64,000 nt of DNA from Thecaphora thlaspeos (GCA_900291925.1 UWYS01000011.1:1-64000), one strand, 5' to 3'; counted from the first letter of the stretch, positions 1 through 11,739 are shown. The notes: generated by a model from the letters alone, not told the origin. Program-made: numbers and translations.

Positions 1-351
1 TGCATAAAACGCAACCTAGTCGCCAGCACGTAGGACCGCGTTTGAAAACCCTTCTTTCTATGTTGATCAAGAAATGCGCGGCAAAGTACAAATAGGCCCG
101 GCAGACAGACGTACGAGCGAAACGTAAGCGTGGGGCCCATCGAAGAAGCGGACCGAGGTAGAGAGGGAGAGAAAAAGAGGAAGGCGGGTGAACAGGAAAG
201 TATAACGACGGTGACTAGATGAGGCAACGAGAGGGGGGTCGTGGATCGGTGCATAGGGAAGGACGGAGGAAAGGATCAATGGTGCCAAGGGGTCCAAGGC
301 CGAGGCAGGACGAGAGAGGGCTTCGCCGAAAGCGTGCGTGCGCGCCGACGA
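1..351. other. Intergenic, downstream of kinesin gene
   Basis: Non-coding stretch between the window edge and the kinesin stop codon. It is purine-rich on the + strand near 140-330. I see no conserved ORF, RNA gene or repeat; a 76-codon minus-strand ORF at 67-297 has no recognisable features. Confidence 0.5.
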
Positions 352-3300
352 TCAGAGGCAAAAGAGCTTGCTGTTCTTGCGCTTCGAGACCTCCTCGAGC
401 CTCGCCTCGAGCGCCTGCCTCGCCCGCTCCTTTGCCTGACGCTCCTCTTCGATCTTGCTCTCGTAGCCCTGCTTTTCCAGCATCACGCTGTTGCGCACGC
501 TCTCGACCTCGTGCTGGGCCGTGTTGAGCTGGGCGCGCATCTCGTCGGCCTGCGTCGAGTAGCGGTCGCGCTCGCGCGTCACCTCGGCAAGCTGGACGCG
601 CGACTTGCGCAGGTTGCGCTCGCTGTCGTTGAGCGCCGCCTCGAGTGTCGCGACGAGGTCGATGTTGGCCTGCAGGTCGGCCTCGCAGTGGTTAAGCTGC
701 TTGGCGAGGTTCTTGATCTCATCGGCCTGGTCCGCCAGCAGCTTGGCAAACTTGCCGTCGGCCGTCGACACGAAGCCGTGCGCGTGGCCGCCGAAGCCGT
801 TGTTGAGACTCGAGCTGTGCGCCGAGGCGACCGACGACGAGCGCGTCATCCCGCTCGGCGAGTCGGGCCGCGTCATCTGCGAAGAGACCGAGCCGCGGAT
901 GCCAACCGGCGAGCGCACCAGGCCAGTAGCGTTTGTCGCGCTGCCGTTGGGGCCCGCACCCGTCGGCGTCGGCGGCGGAGGCATCTTTGGCGGCGGGTTG
1001 GGCGGCGGCGGCTTGCCGACCGAGCTGTTGCGTGCTCCGCGATGCTCGAACGATGTCCCCTCGTAGTCCGACGTCCGCCGGCCCATCGAGAGGCGCGACG
1101 ACGACAATGACGACGACGAACCGTTGGCGCCCATCGCCGAGACGGCGGCTGCGGCGTGTGCCGCGTTCTCCGACTCGGCGTTGCTGTGGTGGCCGAAACT
1201 GTCGCTACCCTGCGAGCGGACCGAGCGCGTCTCGGAGCTGGCCAGCCGGGACTGGAGCTCCTTGATCGTCTGCTCCTGCTTTGTGCGTTCCTCCATCATC
1301 GCTTGAAGGTCCGCCTTGATCTTGCCCATCTCGGACTTGGTCTTGGACAGCGCCGTCTTGTGCGCCTCGAGCTCGCGCGAGAGGGCCGGGTCGACGGCGG
1401 GCGATCGTGCGTCGTGGAAGCCGTTGCCGTTAGCGCCGGCCCCCATAGCGAGGCCGGCGAGGCCAGCATGACCGCCAGACTGGCCCGCAAGGCTGCCCTC
1501 TGCCGCGCTCTGGCGCACTGTCTCGATCTCGATGAGCAGCTGGTCGCGCTCCTCTTGCGCCTCGGTCAGTGCCGCCTCGAGCGTGATGAGGGCATCGCTC
1601 GACTCGGCTAGGTCGTGGCGAAGCTGGTCCATCTCGTGCGGGTCAAAGTCGGACTTGGCGACGTACTCGCGGTGCCGCGCCTCGAGGTCATCATAGGCCC
1701 GCTTGGTCTCGTCACGGTCGACGAGGATGCTCTGTAGCTCCTGGACGACGCGCTCGAGCTCGTCGCGTTGGTGCTCCTCGGCGGCCGCCGCGTCGGCCAG
1801 GGTCATTTCGAGGCTCTTCTGTAGATCGGCGCGCTCGGCATCGAGCTTGGCAACCGTGGCGGCGTGCTCGTGGCTCAGGTCGTTGAGGTCGGCAGCGTGG
1901 CTGGCGACGCCCTTCTCGGAGGTCTCCCTGACCGATTGGATCTCTGCGGCGTGCTGGTCGCACAATTGGGCGAGCGCCTGCTTGTGCTCCTCGGCCTGGC
2001 TGGCAGCGGCCGCCTGCAGCTCCTCGACCTTCCGCGACAGGGCCTCCTCGTGCTCTTGAAGGAGCGTCTCTGTCTTCTTGCGCAAGCTGTCAATCTCGAC
2101 ATCGCGCGCCTCGATCGATTCGCGGTGCGTCGTCTCCTTGCGCGCCATGGCCCGCATCAGATCGTCGAGGCGCAGGATGCTCTCGTCGCTGGGTTCGCCG
2201 CCATCGTCGTCAGTGACGCGCGCCTCGGATAGCAGCTGGCGGAACGCCTCGAAGTCCTTGTCGTGGATCGGCAGCGGCGTCGGGGGCGCGGTGCCGTAAG
2301 GCCCGTGCTCACTCGTCGGCGAACGGTCGCCGCCGTCGCCTGCCACCGCGACACCCGACACCTTGCCGCCAGCTTCATCGTCGGTCGAGGCGATGCTGCT
2401 GCTGTTGATGGCCGCGGCCGTGTTGAAGCCGCTGCTGTTGTTGTTCGTGCGCAGCTCGCGCAGCGTCGCCTCGAGCGAGTGGATCTCGTCGTCGCGCTCT
2501 TTGAGCGCCTCCTGGAGCCGCATCGTCTCCGCCTCCAGCGAGGCGACCTTGCGCTCATAGTTGACCGCCGAGTCGGGCTCGAACGCCCTCAGCGTAGGCG
2601 AGGGCGGCACGGAGCCCGTGAGCGAGAGCGGCCGCGGCCCCCGGGTCTGCTGCTGCTGCTGCGACGGCGATGGCGACTGCTGCGACAGCCCAGCCAAGAG
2701 CTCCTGCGACAAGGATTGCGACATGGAGCGAGTCCGGACGTGCGGCGACGACCCGGGCGTCCGCGTCCCGTCGCTCCTGTTGTAGCCTAAAAAACTGCCC
2801 GACGAGCGGCGGATGAGGCGGTCGCTGGCGGAATTCTGCCGGCTGTGGCCGTTGCCGTCGCCGCCGCCGCTGTTGCTCGAGTCAAGCAAAAGGCTCTCGG
2901 GCCGGCGCATGCTCGACCGGCGCGAGGCGACGTTGTTGCGCATCGGCGAGCGGCTGCCGTTGCCGTGGTCAGCGTTGTCCGAGGGTGGCGCCAGGACCTC
3001 GAGCTCCTCGTCACCGCTGCCGTCGAGCCGGAAATGCAAGTCCGACGTGCGCGGCAGCCGGCCGTCGAGCTTGGCCTCAGTCAGCTGTGTGTTGAGCGCC
3101 TCGACCTCGCGCAGTGCCTCGCGGTACTTGACGTTGCATGACTCGTAGTCGCTCCGCAGCTGCGATTCAGAGTCCCGCAGTGCGCTCAGCTCTGCCTGGA
3201 GCTCGTCGAGGCGCTGCCTGAGGCGAGCGCCTTCCTCGTCGCTATGCTCGTCGGCCTCGGCTTTGGCCTCGCCCGAATCGGTCGAGCCAGCGCCAAGGGC

Positions 3301-6118
3301 TTTGTCTCCGTCTTGGTCTCCGCCATTTGACACGGCGGCAGCAGCGGCGGCGGCTGCAGCCTCTAGCGCGTGAATCTTGGCCGTCAACTCGTCCTTTTCC
3401 TCTTCGTGCTCGGCCGATGCCGTAAGCAGGATCGAGTGCTGCTTCGCTGCAATGTCTTTTTCACCCAAGACAACGTCGAGACGCTGTTGGAGCGCGGCCA
3501 GCTTCTCCTCGCGCGCGTCGAGCTCGGTCAACATGGCCTTCCTCTCGTCGCCCGAGTCCAGCAGCTCGAAGCGGGCGGCGAGGTTCTTGTACTCGGCCTC
3601 GCGCTGCTCGGACTCGGCGGTCAGCTGGGCGACTTTGACCGAGAGCTGCGCCGTCGATTCGTCGGCCGAGGCGAGCCGGGCCTCAAGCTCCTTGACGTAG
3701 CGCTCGGTGGCCCGGGAGCCGTCGCGCAGCTTGGCCGCCTCCTTGCGCAGATCGGCCACCAGGGCTGCGTCAGTGTCGCTGCGCGTCGCGATCCCTTCGA
3801 GCCGCCCCTCGAGCTCCTTGGCGTACGTGTCGGCCGACGACTCGCGCAACTGAAGCTTAACGAGCCTGGTCTGGAGCTCGACGATGGCCATCTCCTTGGC
3901 TTCGATCTCGGTCTCGACCGTCTGCAGCTTGGCGCTCTGGTCGTCGATGACGGCCTGCTGCTCGTTTGCCATGTCCTCGACGTAGGCGAGCGCCGCCTTG
4001 GTCAGGTTGAGCTGGCCCTCGAGCGCATCGATCGACTTTTCGTACTCGACAATGATGGGCTCGGCCAGCTTGAAGTAGTCGTCGGCGTCCGACTCGCGGT
4101 GCTTGGTCGGGTCAAGCTGCGCGCGCAGCTTCGTCACCTCGGCCGTCAGTTGCGAGTGCTTCTGGCTGAGCGAGGCGTACTTGTCCTGCCACTCGAGGAT
4201 CTCCCGCTGCGCCGCGCGAGCGCTGGACCACGCGTCGCCGTCGTCGGCGGCACCATCGAGGCCACCGACGCTCCCGCCCTTGCCTCCGAGGCCACCCTTG
4301 AGGATGCTGAGCTCCTTCCGCAGCCTGAGCACGAGCGTCTGGAGGTAGTCGAGGTCGTCCCAGCCGACCTCAACCTCGTTGAGTTCGGCCTTGTTCTTGA
4401 TGTTGCGCGCGCGGTTGGCATACTGGAGAGTGTTGACCGTCTCGCTGACGTTGTACTCGGTCGGTGAGACGCAGGCGATCATGAGCGTGTGGGCGTTGCC
4501 GCCGAGGCTGTCCTGAAGCAGGCGGGTCAGCTTGCTGTCGCGGTAGGGGACGTGCGTCGTCCGCCTCGCCTTGCTCGGGTCGCCGAGCGCCGAGATGACG
4601 TTGCCGAGCGCGTGAAGCCCGCTGTTGATCGAGATGCCCTCCTTGGCGCGCTCGCCCTGAGCCGCGGTCCGCTTCAGCCTCTCGGAGCCCGCCAGGTCGA
4701 CAAAGTGGAACTTGCTCGTCACCGTGGTCCACTCGCCCTCGCCCGCCGATGCCGCTGCACCGCCCCTGCTGCTGCCGTCGTCGTCGCCGCCGCCGCCACT
4801 GAACATGGGCGATGCGCTCCTCGCGCTCGCACCGCCGGCGAGCATGCTGGCCGGCCGCAGCCCGATGCTCGAATGCCTTCCGCCGCCTGCGCCGGGTGCG
4901 GGGATGCCGCTGGAGCCGGGCGTATGCGGCCGCGGGCCAAAGGCACCGGCAGGCGAAGGCGAGGGGACCCGGCTGCGGTCGAAGCTGCTCGGCGGAAGGA
5001 TGCTCGAGCCGGGCCTCGGCAATCCCGATGACTGACGTCCGCCGAGCGCTGACGTCGCACGACCTCCGCCAGCACCGGCACCGGCCGGCGGCGGTGGGGG
5101 CCCGCTGCCGACGTACTTGCGCTGCGTCAGCGTCAGCGAAAAGATTGCGTGGGACCGCGACGACTGGGCGTTCATGTCGGTCTCGTTAGTGCGGCGGACC
5201 GAGCTGCCCTGGAGGAGGTAGTTCATCACCTCGGCGACATTGCTGACCTTGACCTCGCGCAGGCCGCTCCAGATGATGGCGCCGTTCTTGCCCTCGCGGA
5301 TCTGGACGTGGGGGCGGGCGTCGCCGTCAGCGTCGGCGAGCAGGTCGATGAGGTCCTCGTTGTAGATCTCGATAAAGCTGGCCTTGGCGCTGTACTGGAC
5401 GGCGCCGGAGCGCGCCTGTCTCTGCTTGATGGTCGAAAAGATCTGAGCAACGGCGCGCGGGATGATGCCCATCTGCGGGTCGGCAGTGCGTCCGGCAACA
5501 AGGCTCTCGTAGTCGATGTCATCGCCGGCTGTGGTGCCCATGGTGTACGACTTGCCGCTAGACGTCTGGCCGTAGGCGAGGATTGTGACATTGTAGCCCT
5601 CGAGGAAGCGGGCGATGAGCGGCTCGGCCACTGAGTACACCTGCGGCTGGCCGTCGTCGGGCGAGAGGACGCGGTCGAAGCTGAAGGCTTGCTTCTTGTC
5701 GCGGGACGACGATGCTGACGAGAGCGCGTGAGGCGGTACGGCGCCTTGATCAACCTGAAGGCTGTTGCTGGCGGTGGCGTGAACGATGCTGCGCTGCCAC
5801 CGCGACGGTATAGATGCCTGGTCGGCCGATGTCACGGGTCTGATACGCACGGCTGCGATGTCCGGCAAACGAGGCGAGTGGAAGGGGGATCAAGGGGGAT
5901 CACCAGCAGCGCAGCAGCAGAGAAAAGGGGGATGATGCGATCGAAAGGGTCAGCTCAACGTTGCCTATGCCGGACCGGGGGAGTAGCCGCGTCCGACGCG
6001 TGGGCGTGCCATGCACCGCCTGACACTCACCGACTTGTACGGACGTTGTGACTGCGGCAGACTGCGGAGCGGCCGCAGCGCTGATGGAGTCGCGCCTTCT
6101 AGCGATGATTGCCGACAT
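352..6118 (-). CDS. Kinesin-4-like motor protein (two exons)
   Basis: Plus-end microtubule motor of the kinesin-4 (KIF4/KIF21-like) class by motor-domain resemblance, about 1862 residues. Exon 1 is 6118-6031 and exon 2 is 5852-352. The intron (6030-5853) has a GTGAGT donor and cag acceptor, and splicing restores the canonical start VQVAVRIRP. Motor features: P-loop GQTSSGKS (about residues 124-131), switch I NAQSSRSH, switch II DLAGSE, and the kinesin-4-like HVPYRDSKLTRLLQDSLGG. A Gly/Ser/Pro-rich insertion of about 127 residues sits between the strand ending in TLTQRKYVG and TSKFHFVDLAGSE. After the neck come long coiled coils broken by low-complexity Ser-rich segments, and a short tail ending KLFCL. 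Family assignment is by motif; cargo is unknown. It could in principle belong to a neighbouring N-kinesin class. Confidence 0.9.
5853..6030 (-). other. Intron of the kinesin gene
   Basis: 178-bp intron with GTGAGT donor and cgcag acceptor. Without splicing the motor would lack an ATG, since the long reading frame upstream of exon 2 has no ATG. Joining gives a G|CC alanine codon inside VQVAVRIRP, a strong internal check. Confidence 0.85.
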
Positions 6119-6887
6119 GGCTGCTTGCTTTCTAGAGTCGCCTGCCGAGCGGTTCCCGATGCGCAAGCGGGGGCCCTAGCGTGTGCTCAAGACTTGGTGC
6201 TCCCTGTAGCGATGTAGCGCGGGAGCCAGTGCTCCTGAAGCTGACAGGAGGCGGCGCCTATTGTGTGCGTGGGGGGGAGGGGGGGGGGGGGCTGTATTGC
6301 GAGATGGACGAAGGTGCTAGGGGGGTGGGGGGCACGTCGAGACTGTTGGCTATCCAGGTGGGTCGCGAGGTGGGGGGGCGCCGGGGCGAGGGGTGTGCTG
6401 TGTATCGAGGGTGACTGAGCAAGGGAGCTGAGGCGGAATGTAGGACGTGCAGCGACGAGACGTCTAGAGGGCGGCGACGTAGCAGCGATGCAGAGGCGAA
6501 GGCGCGGAAGAGGGATGAAGCCAAGTGGTCGACGTGGCGCTGCTCGTCAAGTGGCGGCGGCGGCCGAGGCGAGTAGGGCTGGTGGGTGAACAAGGGCCGT
6601 CTGGAGGGCCGTGGTGGTGGGTGGTGACGAGGGTGGAGGTGGCGGTGATGATGGGAGGGGAACGGGGCACGTTGGAGAAGGGTGCGGGTACCGGGTGACG
6701 CAGAGGGGCAGGGGGAGGAGGAGGAGGAGGAGATGTGAGAGGGAAGGCCGTGAGGCAGCATAGGACACGGCGGGAGGCGCACGAGGCGTGTGCGCGGTGA
6801 GCGCGGTGTGTGCGGTGTGTATCTGACACGCGGGGGGGCCCTTGCGCGGACCACCCAAAAAAAGGGAAAAAGAGCAGCACAACGTCA

Positions 6888-6925
6888 GGCGCAGGCAGGC
6901 AGGCAGGCAGACAGGCAGGCGGGCA
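6888..6925. repeat. GCAG/CAGG tetranucleotide repeat
   Basis: About nine imperfect copies of the GCAG tetramer (reads ggcaggcaggcagacaggc around the centre). Microsatellite in non-coding DNA. Confidence 0.7.
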
Positions 6926-7205
6926 GCAAGGACGAGGGGAAAGGAATAGCGAAAAGCGAAGAAAAAGGGAATTTAGTAAGGGGGGGGGGGGAGGGAAAGG
7001 AAAAAAGAAAAGGAAATCAAACAGGAAAGAAGCAAAGCAAGCAGACGCAGGCGTGTGTGCGTGCAAGCGACGCAAGCTGCACCTGCACCTGCCAGCGCGC
7101 CCAGCCCACCCGCCATGGCTGCCAGCATGGATGAGATGCATGGCAAGCAAGCGCGGCCAAAGCCAGCGAGAGGCGAATCGGCGCCGCTTGATGCTATCGT
7201 TCTTC

Positions 7206-7284
7206 CAGCTTTGCTCGCCCGTCTGTCTCTCTCCCCTCTCCCTCTCCCTCTCCCTCTCTCTCTCTCTCTCCCTCTCTCTCTCTC
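7206..7284. repeat. CT-rich microsatellite
   Basis: Long pyrimidine tract of ctctct and ccctct units on the + strand. Non-coding; it may be part of a promoter or 5' leader, but that is inference. Confidence 0.7.
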
Positions 7285-8069
7285 GCTGAGCGGTGAACGC
7301 GGCAGGATCACAAGCGAGCAAGAGACGGTCGCTAGTTACTTAGCTCCTGTCGTGTCGGTCGAGATTGCCGCGCTCTTGCTTCGGATCGCCACGCCGTAGG
7401 GTGGGCTTGTCGGTGTGAGTGCAAAGCACGGCACGGCCTAACAGCGGCGCGAGAGGCGGGCCCCTGATTGTCGAGACCTGCCTCTACATGCAGTACCTCG
7501 TCGTCGCCGTCGGAGGCGAGGCTTGCACTATCCTCTCTTGCCTGGACGGTCCGCGCGCCCATGCTGAACGGCGTCGCGCGCGACGCCGTACTTGGCACTA
7601 GAAAAGCCCGCTGAATAATATAAAATCAAAATCTATAGCAAAGAGGGGAGCGGGAGCGCTAAGAAGAGGTGGGCGTACTGCTGTCTGCGCTAGAAGAAAA
7701 TCATAAATACCCTACCAGCCTGGCATCGGCAGGAAAGGCAGTTAGGGCAGGCTGACAGAGCGGCAGGGCGGACGCCATCTGCCAAACACGTCGTCAGCCA
7801 CCTGGACGCCGGGGCCCGTTGTTTGTTTACTTGACCGTTGGAAGGCCGCCTGTTGGAGCGCCGCGTGCTGGAGTGTCGGTCTGTACGAATATGTCCAGTC
7901 GGGAGCGTGCTGCGGCGAGGGTGGACGTGGGGGGTTTCGCTCGGGTAGGGTGCGCTTATACCTTGCCCGCACGAGCACCGCCAAGGCGAAAAGGGCGCAG
8001 GGGGGCGGGAGCGACAACTACTTCTTTTCCTTGCTGCCCCTCTTTGCCATCACCTTGACACCATCCCAG

Positions 8070-9215
8070 TTCCTCACAGCATCAGCAGCCAACCACACGA
8101 CCAACGAGACGCAAGCATACCGCCGGTCCCGCAACCCCCGACCGATATCCGACCAGCCTTTCGTCCAGAGCCCGCACCCGCGCGTGGCCGATGTCGACGT
8201 CTCGACGTTTGACTATGCGTGAGTGTCGCTGTTGCTGCCGCTCGTCGTTGGTGTCGTTTGTCGAGTGGCACACTCTGCTCGTCTCCATCCAAGTCTCCGA
8301 CGCCCCACGCACCGTGCTCTCCACGCCAGGTCGTACGCATGGCTCGACATCCTCGTCTCGCTCTCTTCGGACGGGATTGCAACGGTGCATCTCCACCGTC
8401 CCTCGTACTCGAACGCCTACACGTCCTCGATGGCCTTCTCGCTGCAGTTCGCCTTTGAGCTGTTCGGCGCGGATGCGCGCGTCAAAGTCGCCATCCTCAC
8501 GGGGAGCGGCAAGAGTTTCTGCGTCGGTGCCGATCTATCGATGGGATTCCGCAAGGCCGCCACGTATGCCCAGCAGCATCGCGACGAAGGTGGTATCTGT
8601 TCGCTGGCCATCCTTCGCTGTCGGAAGCCCACCATCGCCGCTATCAACGGTACGGCCGTCGGGATCGGCATGACGATGGTGTTGGCGTGCGACTTTCGAT
8701 TCGTCTTTGACGGTGCCAAGGTCGGCATCCCGTTCACGAAGCGAGGTATAGCGATGGAAGCTGCTTCTTCCTTCCTGCTTCCTCGACTCGTCGGCGTGAC
8801 AAAGGCGTTGGACACCATCCTGACGGGCGACGTTCGAAGGCCCATCGATCCGTCATTCAACGCACTCTGGACGCGTGCACTCTTTGACACGGCACAGGCG
8901 ACGGTGGAAGCTGCCCAGCAGTTGGCACATCAACTAGCGACGCAGAATAGCAGCGTCAGTATGGCCCTGTGCAAGCTTCAGATATGGAGACAGGCTCAGT
9001 CGCCTGAACATGCGCATCTGCTAGAGAGTCAGGCCTACTGGGACTGCGCACAGACAGACGCAAAGGAAGGCGTAGATAGCTTCTTCGAAAAGCGTCTCCC
9101 CAACTTCAAGGGTACCCTGGATGACTTGGAGAGCTTCACAGTTTATCCCTGGTGGACACAGGCTGACGTACAGGGTTGGGTCAGGAGGGCGCCCGTCGTC
9201 AAGAACAAGCTCTAG
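8070..9215 (+). CDS. Enoyl-CoA hydratase/isomerase family (crotonase fold), 5' end uncertain
   Basis: Crotonase-superfamily enzyme acting on acyl-CoA, probably in fatty-acid beta-oxidation. The main exon runs from 8332 to 9215 (acceptor ccag at 8328-8331). An upstream exon ending at 8218 (donor GTGAGT at 8219) reads in phase to give FDYASYAWLDILV. Oxyanion-hole motifs are visible: SFCVGADLSMG and TAVGIGMTMVLACDFRF, followed by GIAMEAASSFLLPRLVG, a form common in fungal hydratase/isomerase paralogues. The C-terminus is NKL, a weak variant of the PTS1 peroxisomal signal. I find no in-frame ATG in the upstream exon. I placed its left edge at a plausible acceptor (ccatcccag, 8061-8069), so at least one further 5' exon with the start codon is probably missing. 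Exact substrate unknown. Confidence 0.75.
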
Positions 9216-9447
9216 ATCGCCGTGGCCGTGATGTCGTAGTTGCCCGTCCGCCGGATCGCAAGAAAGCAAGGAATGTTTCACAGCATCGGGGCGACTCGAA
9301 ACGGTGGTGCGTTTGGTTTGCTCGCTCGCACGAGCGGGCGCAGGGCCTGGACCAGTCTATGTACATGTCATGTGGGTTGCGCCGCGTGTACAGACGCAGG
9401 GACGCGAAAGGGGGGGGGAAGGACGGACGTGGCGGCCAACTCCTCGG

Positions 9448-10805
9448 CTAGCGCCGACCGAGCGTGGCGAGAACGCTGTCGTTGAAGCCCTTGTTGGACT
9501 CGTGCGCGCCGGCCTGGAGGAAGTGGTCGTTGACGCCCTCCTGGCTGCTACTGCTCATCCTGGCGCGGAAGCCGTTGGGCGCGTGCTGCCTGCGCGTCTG
9601 GACTCCCCTGCGCAGCCGGTCGAGCGCGTCGACGGTCGTCTCCCAGTCGATGCAGGCGTCGGTGATCGACTGGCCGTACTTGAGCGCCGTGGGCCCCTCG
9701 GCCGGGATGCTTTGCTTGCCCGCGTGGATGTTGGACTCGATCATGACGCCAAAGATGTGGCAGCTCTCCTCGGTCCTGGCGCCGAGCTGCTCGATGATGG
9801 AGTCGACGACGCGCATCTGGTTCTCGTGCTTCTTTTCGCTGTTGCCGTGCGAGCAGTCGATCATGATGCGCTGCGGCAGGTTGCCCTTGGCCAGCTTGGC
9901 CGAGACGTCGCTCACGTGCTGCGGCGAGTAGTTGGGCCCCGTGTTGGCGCCGCGCAGGATGACGTGGCAGGCGTCGTTGCCGTTTGTCTCGACGATGGCG
10001 CTGATGCCCTGTTTGGTGACGGAGAGGAAGACGTGCTCGGACGAGGCCGACTTGATGGCGTCGACGGCGATCGAGATGCTGCCGTCTGTGCCGTTCTTGA
10101 AGCCGATGGGCATCGAGAGGCCGGACGAGAGCTCGCGGTGCACCTGCGACTCGGTGGTGCGCGCTCCGATGGCGCCCCACGAGATGAGGTCGGCCGTGTA
10201 CTGGGGCGAGATGGTGTCGAGGAACTCGGTGCCGGCGGGAAGGCCGAGGTTGGCCACCTCGAGGAGGAAGCCCCGCGCGAGGCGGAGACCCTTGTTGATC
10301 TGGTAGGAGCCGTTGAGGTTGGGGTCGTTGATGAGGCCCTTCCAGCCGACGGTGGTGCGCGGTTTCTCAAAGTAGACTCTGCGGAGGGCGGAGGGGTAAG
10401 GGATCGGAAGGCGGAAAGGGATAGCACGAGTCAGTTGCGGCGTCACACGCTGTGCACCGTCTGCTGCGCCTCGAGCGGGATGGCAACGCGGGAGCAGACT
10501 GACCTCATGACGATGTGCAGGTCGGCCTTTGCGGTCTTTGCGTAGTCTGCGAGCTTGCGGGCATACTCGAGGCCGGCGCGGACATCGTGGATGGAGCAGG
10601 GGCCGACGACGACGAGGAGCCTGTCGTCCTCCTGCCTTACGATTTCCTCTGTTGCCTTGCGTCCCGAAGCGACGGTCTGGGCGGCTTTTAGGGAGAGCGG
10701 GTAGTCTTCGACGAGGAGCTGCGGCGGGAGGAGGGGCTTGATGCTCTTGATGCGTCGGTCGTCGAGCTCGTTGAGCGCCTCTTTGTAGGAGATCTGTTGG
10801 GTCAT
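9448..10805 (-). CDS. 3-deoxy-D-arabino-heptulosonate-7-phosphate (DAHP) synthase
   Basis: First enzyme of the shikimate pathway; condenses phosphoenolpyruvate and erythrose 4-phosphate. Exon 1 is 10805-10504 and exon 2 is 10378-9448; the 125-bp intron joins ATG AG|A GTC to read HIVMRVYFEKPRTTVGWKG, the family signature. Other class I (ARO3/ARO4 type) motifs: VVVGPCSIHD, GFKNGTDGSI, RGANTGPNYSPQHV, IDCSHGNSEKKH. About 410 residues, with a C-terminus some tens of residues longer than the yeast enzymes. Whether it is the Phe- or Tyr-inhibited type cannot be told by eye. A GCN4-like GAGTCA core lies about 200 bp upstream, consistent with amino-acid control but unproven. Confidence 0.93.
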
Positions 10806-11739
10806 TGCGGTGGTGGTGCGTGGTGGTGGTGCGCGGGGCGTGTGCGCGCGCGTGTGCGGAAAGGTGGTGGAAGGGTAGGAAGGGTAGGAAGTAGGCCATG
10901 CAGGCGGGGGTGGGTCTCGCCGTTTCTTCGATGTGCGTCGCTCTCGCTTTGGGCGCGCTCAAAAAGTGGAGCGGAGCACGCAGCTGTGGCTCGCCGCTCC
11001 GCTTTCCGAGTCATCGCTCGCCGCCCGATCGAAAGGGTGCCTACCGCCCGATTGACAGGGTGCCTGTCGCCTGGTAGTCTATGGTGGGCGCCGTTGCCGC
11101 CGCTGCTCGCAGGCGTCCGCAGCATGCTACAGTAAGCTACTGTACATGTACACAGTCTCTCCTATGCCCTGCACGTAGATGTATCTCTGTACGCCGCTGA
11201 TTGCGAAGGAGGCGGTGCGGAGGGGTGAGCGAGAGGGAGAGCGTGGCCGACAGGACGAAGGCGGCGTCATCTCACGCGCGCACGTTGCTCTGCGCTGTGC
11301 TGGCTGGCGCGCAGGTGAGGCGTGCGTGGGCGTGGGCGCGGGTGAGCGGTGCCAGCCAACGAGCTCGGCGGGAATTCCCCCGGGAAGCCTAGAAAAGGGG
11401 CGGGCGGCGTCGAGGGAAAAGAAAGATCAGACGCGTCGCCGCCCGTCCGGCTGCCGGCAGGCGGCAGGTACAAAAACGATCCGACGCCTTGGCTGCATCG
11501 CCCCATTTCTCCCCTCACCCGTTCGCCGACCCGGTTGAGTCTTTTCCCTCTCTCTCTCTCTCTCTCCCTCCGCCGCGTCCCGCGTCTCTGGCTGCACTTG
11601 AACATCTCGCACGACAAAGCACGACCCACCAACCGCCTCGCTCCTCCACTTACCTTTTGCAGCGCGCCTCTTCCCGGTCTCTGGCTCGCCCACCACCCTC
11701 GCCACCATCGACACTCGACACTCGACGCACCCACGCCCC
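10806..11739. promoter_or_regulatory. Divergent promoter region, DAHP synthase / NC2-beta
   Basis: Shared 934-bp upstream region. Visible elements: GAGTCA core at 11008-11013; a tandem imperfect repeat at about 11020-11066 (unit like gcccgatcgaaagggtgcct); an inverted repeat TACAGTA-agc-TACTGTA followed by the perfect palindrome TGTACATGTACA at 11141-11152; and a CT-rich leader before the DR1 start at about 11540-11570. Function of these elements is inference. Confidence 0.5.
11141..11152. promoter_or_regulatory. 12-bp perfect palindrome TGTACATGTACA
   Basis: Self-complementary dodecamer overlapping the right arm of a TACAGTA/TACTGTA inverted repeat in the divergent promoter. Could be a site for a dimeric regulator; no known factor assigned. 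Confidence 0.4.

Larger units (their letters stand above)
6119..8069. other. Long intergenic region with G-rich and simple-repeat tracts
   Basis: Probable divergent regulatory region between kinesin (-) and the hydratase (+). It contains G-runs at about 6269-6292 and 6980-6992, GGGG-rich DNA to about 6730, a GCAG/CAGG tetranucleotide repeat at about 6888-6925, a CT dinucleotide tract at about 7206-7284, and an AT-rich patch at about 7612-7650. Open frames here are low-complexity, mostly without ATG, and match nothing I recognise. Confidence 0.55.

Noticed and set aside
3370..4467. 365-codon + frame inside the kinesin gene
   Set aside because: Leu/Arg/Gly-rich antisense shadow of coiled-coil coding sequence; no domain.
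6464..7321. 285-codon minus-strand frame with Arg-Glu and Pro runs
   Set aside because: Translation of CT/GA microsatellite and G-tracts; no ATG-led conserved sequence.
9304..10545. 413-codon + frame opposite DAHP synthase
   Set aside because: Mirror of the conserved enzyme on the minus strand; Val/Asp/Gly-rich shadow without motifs.
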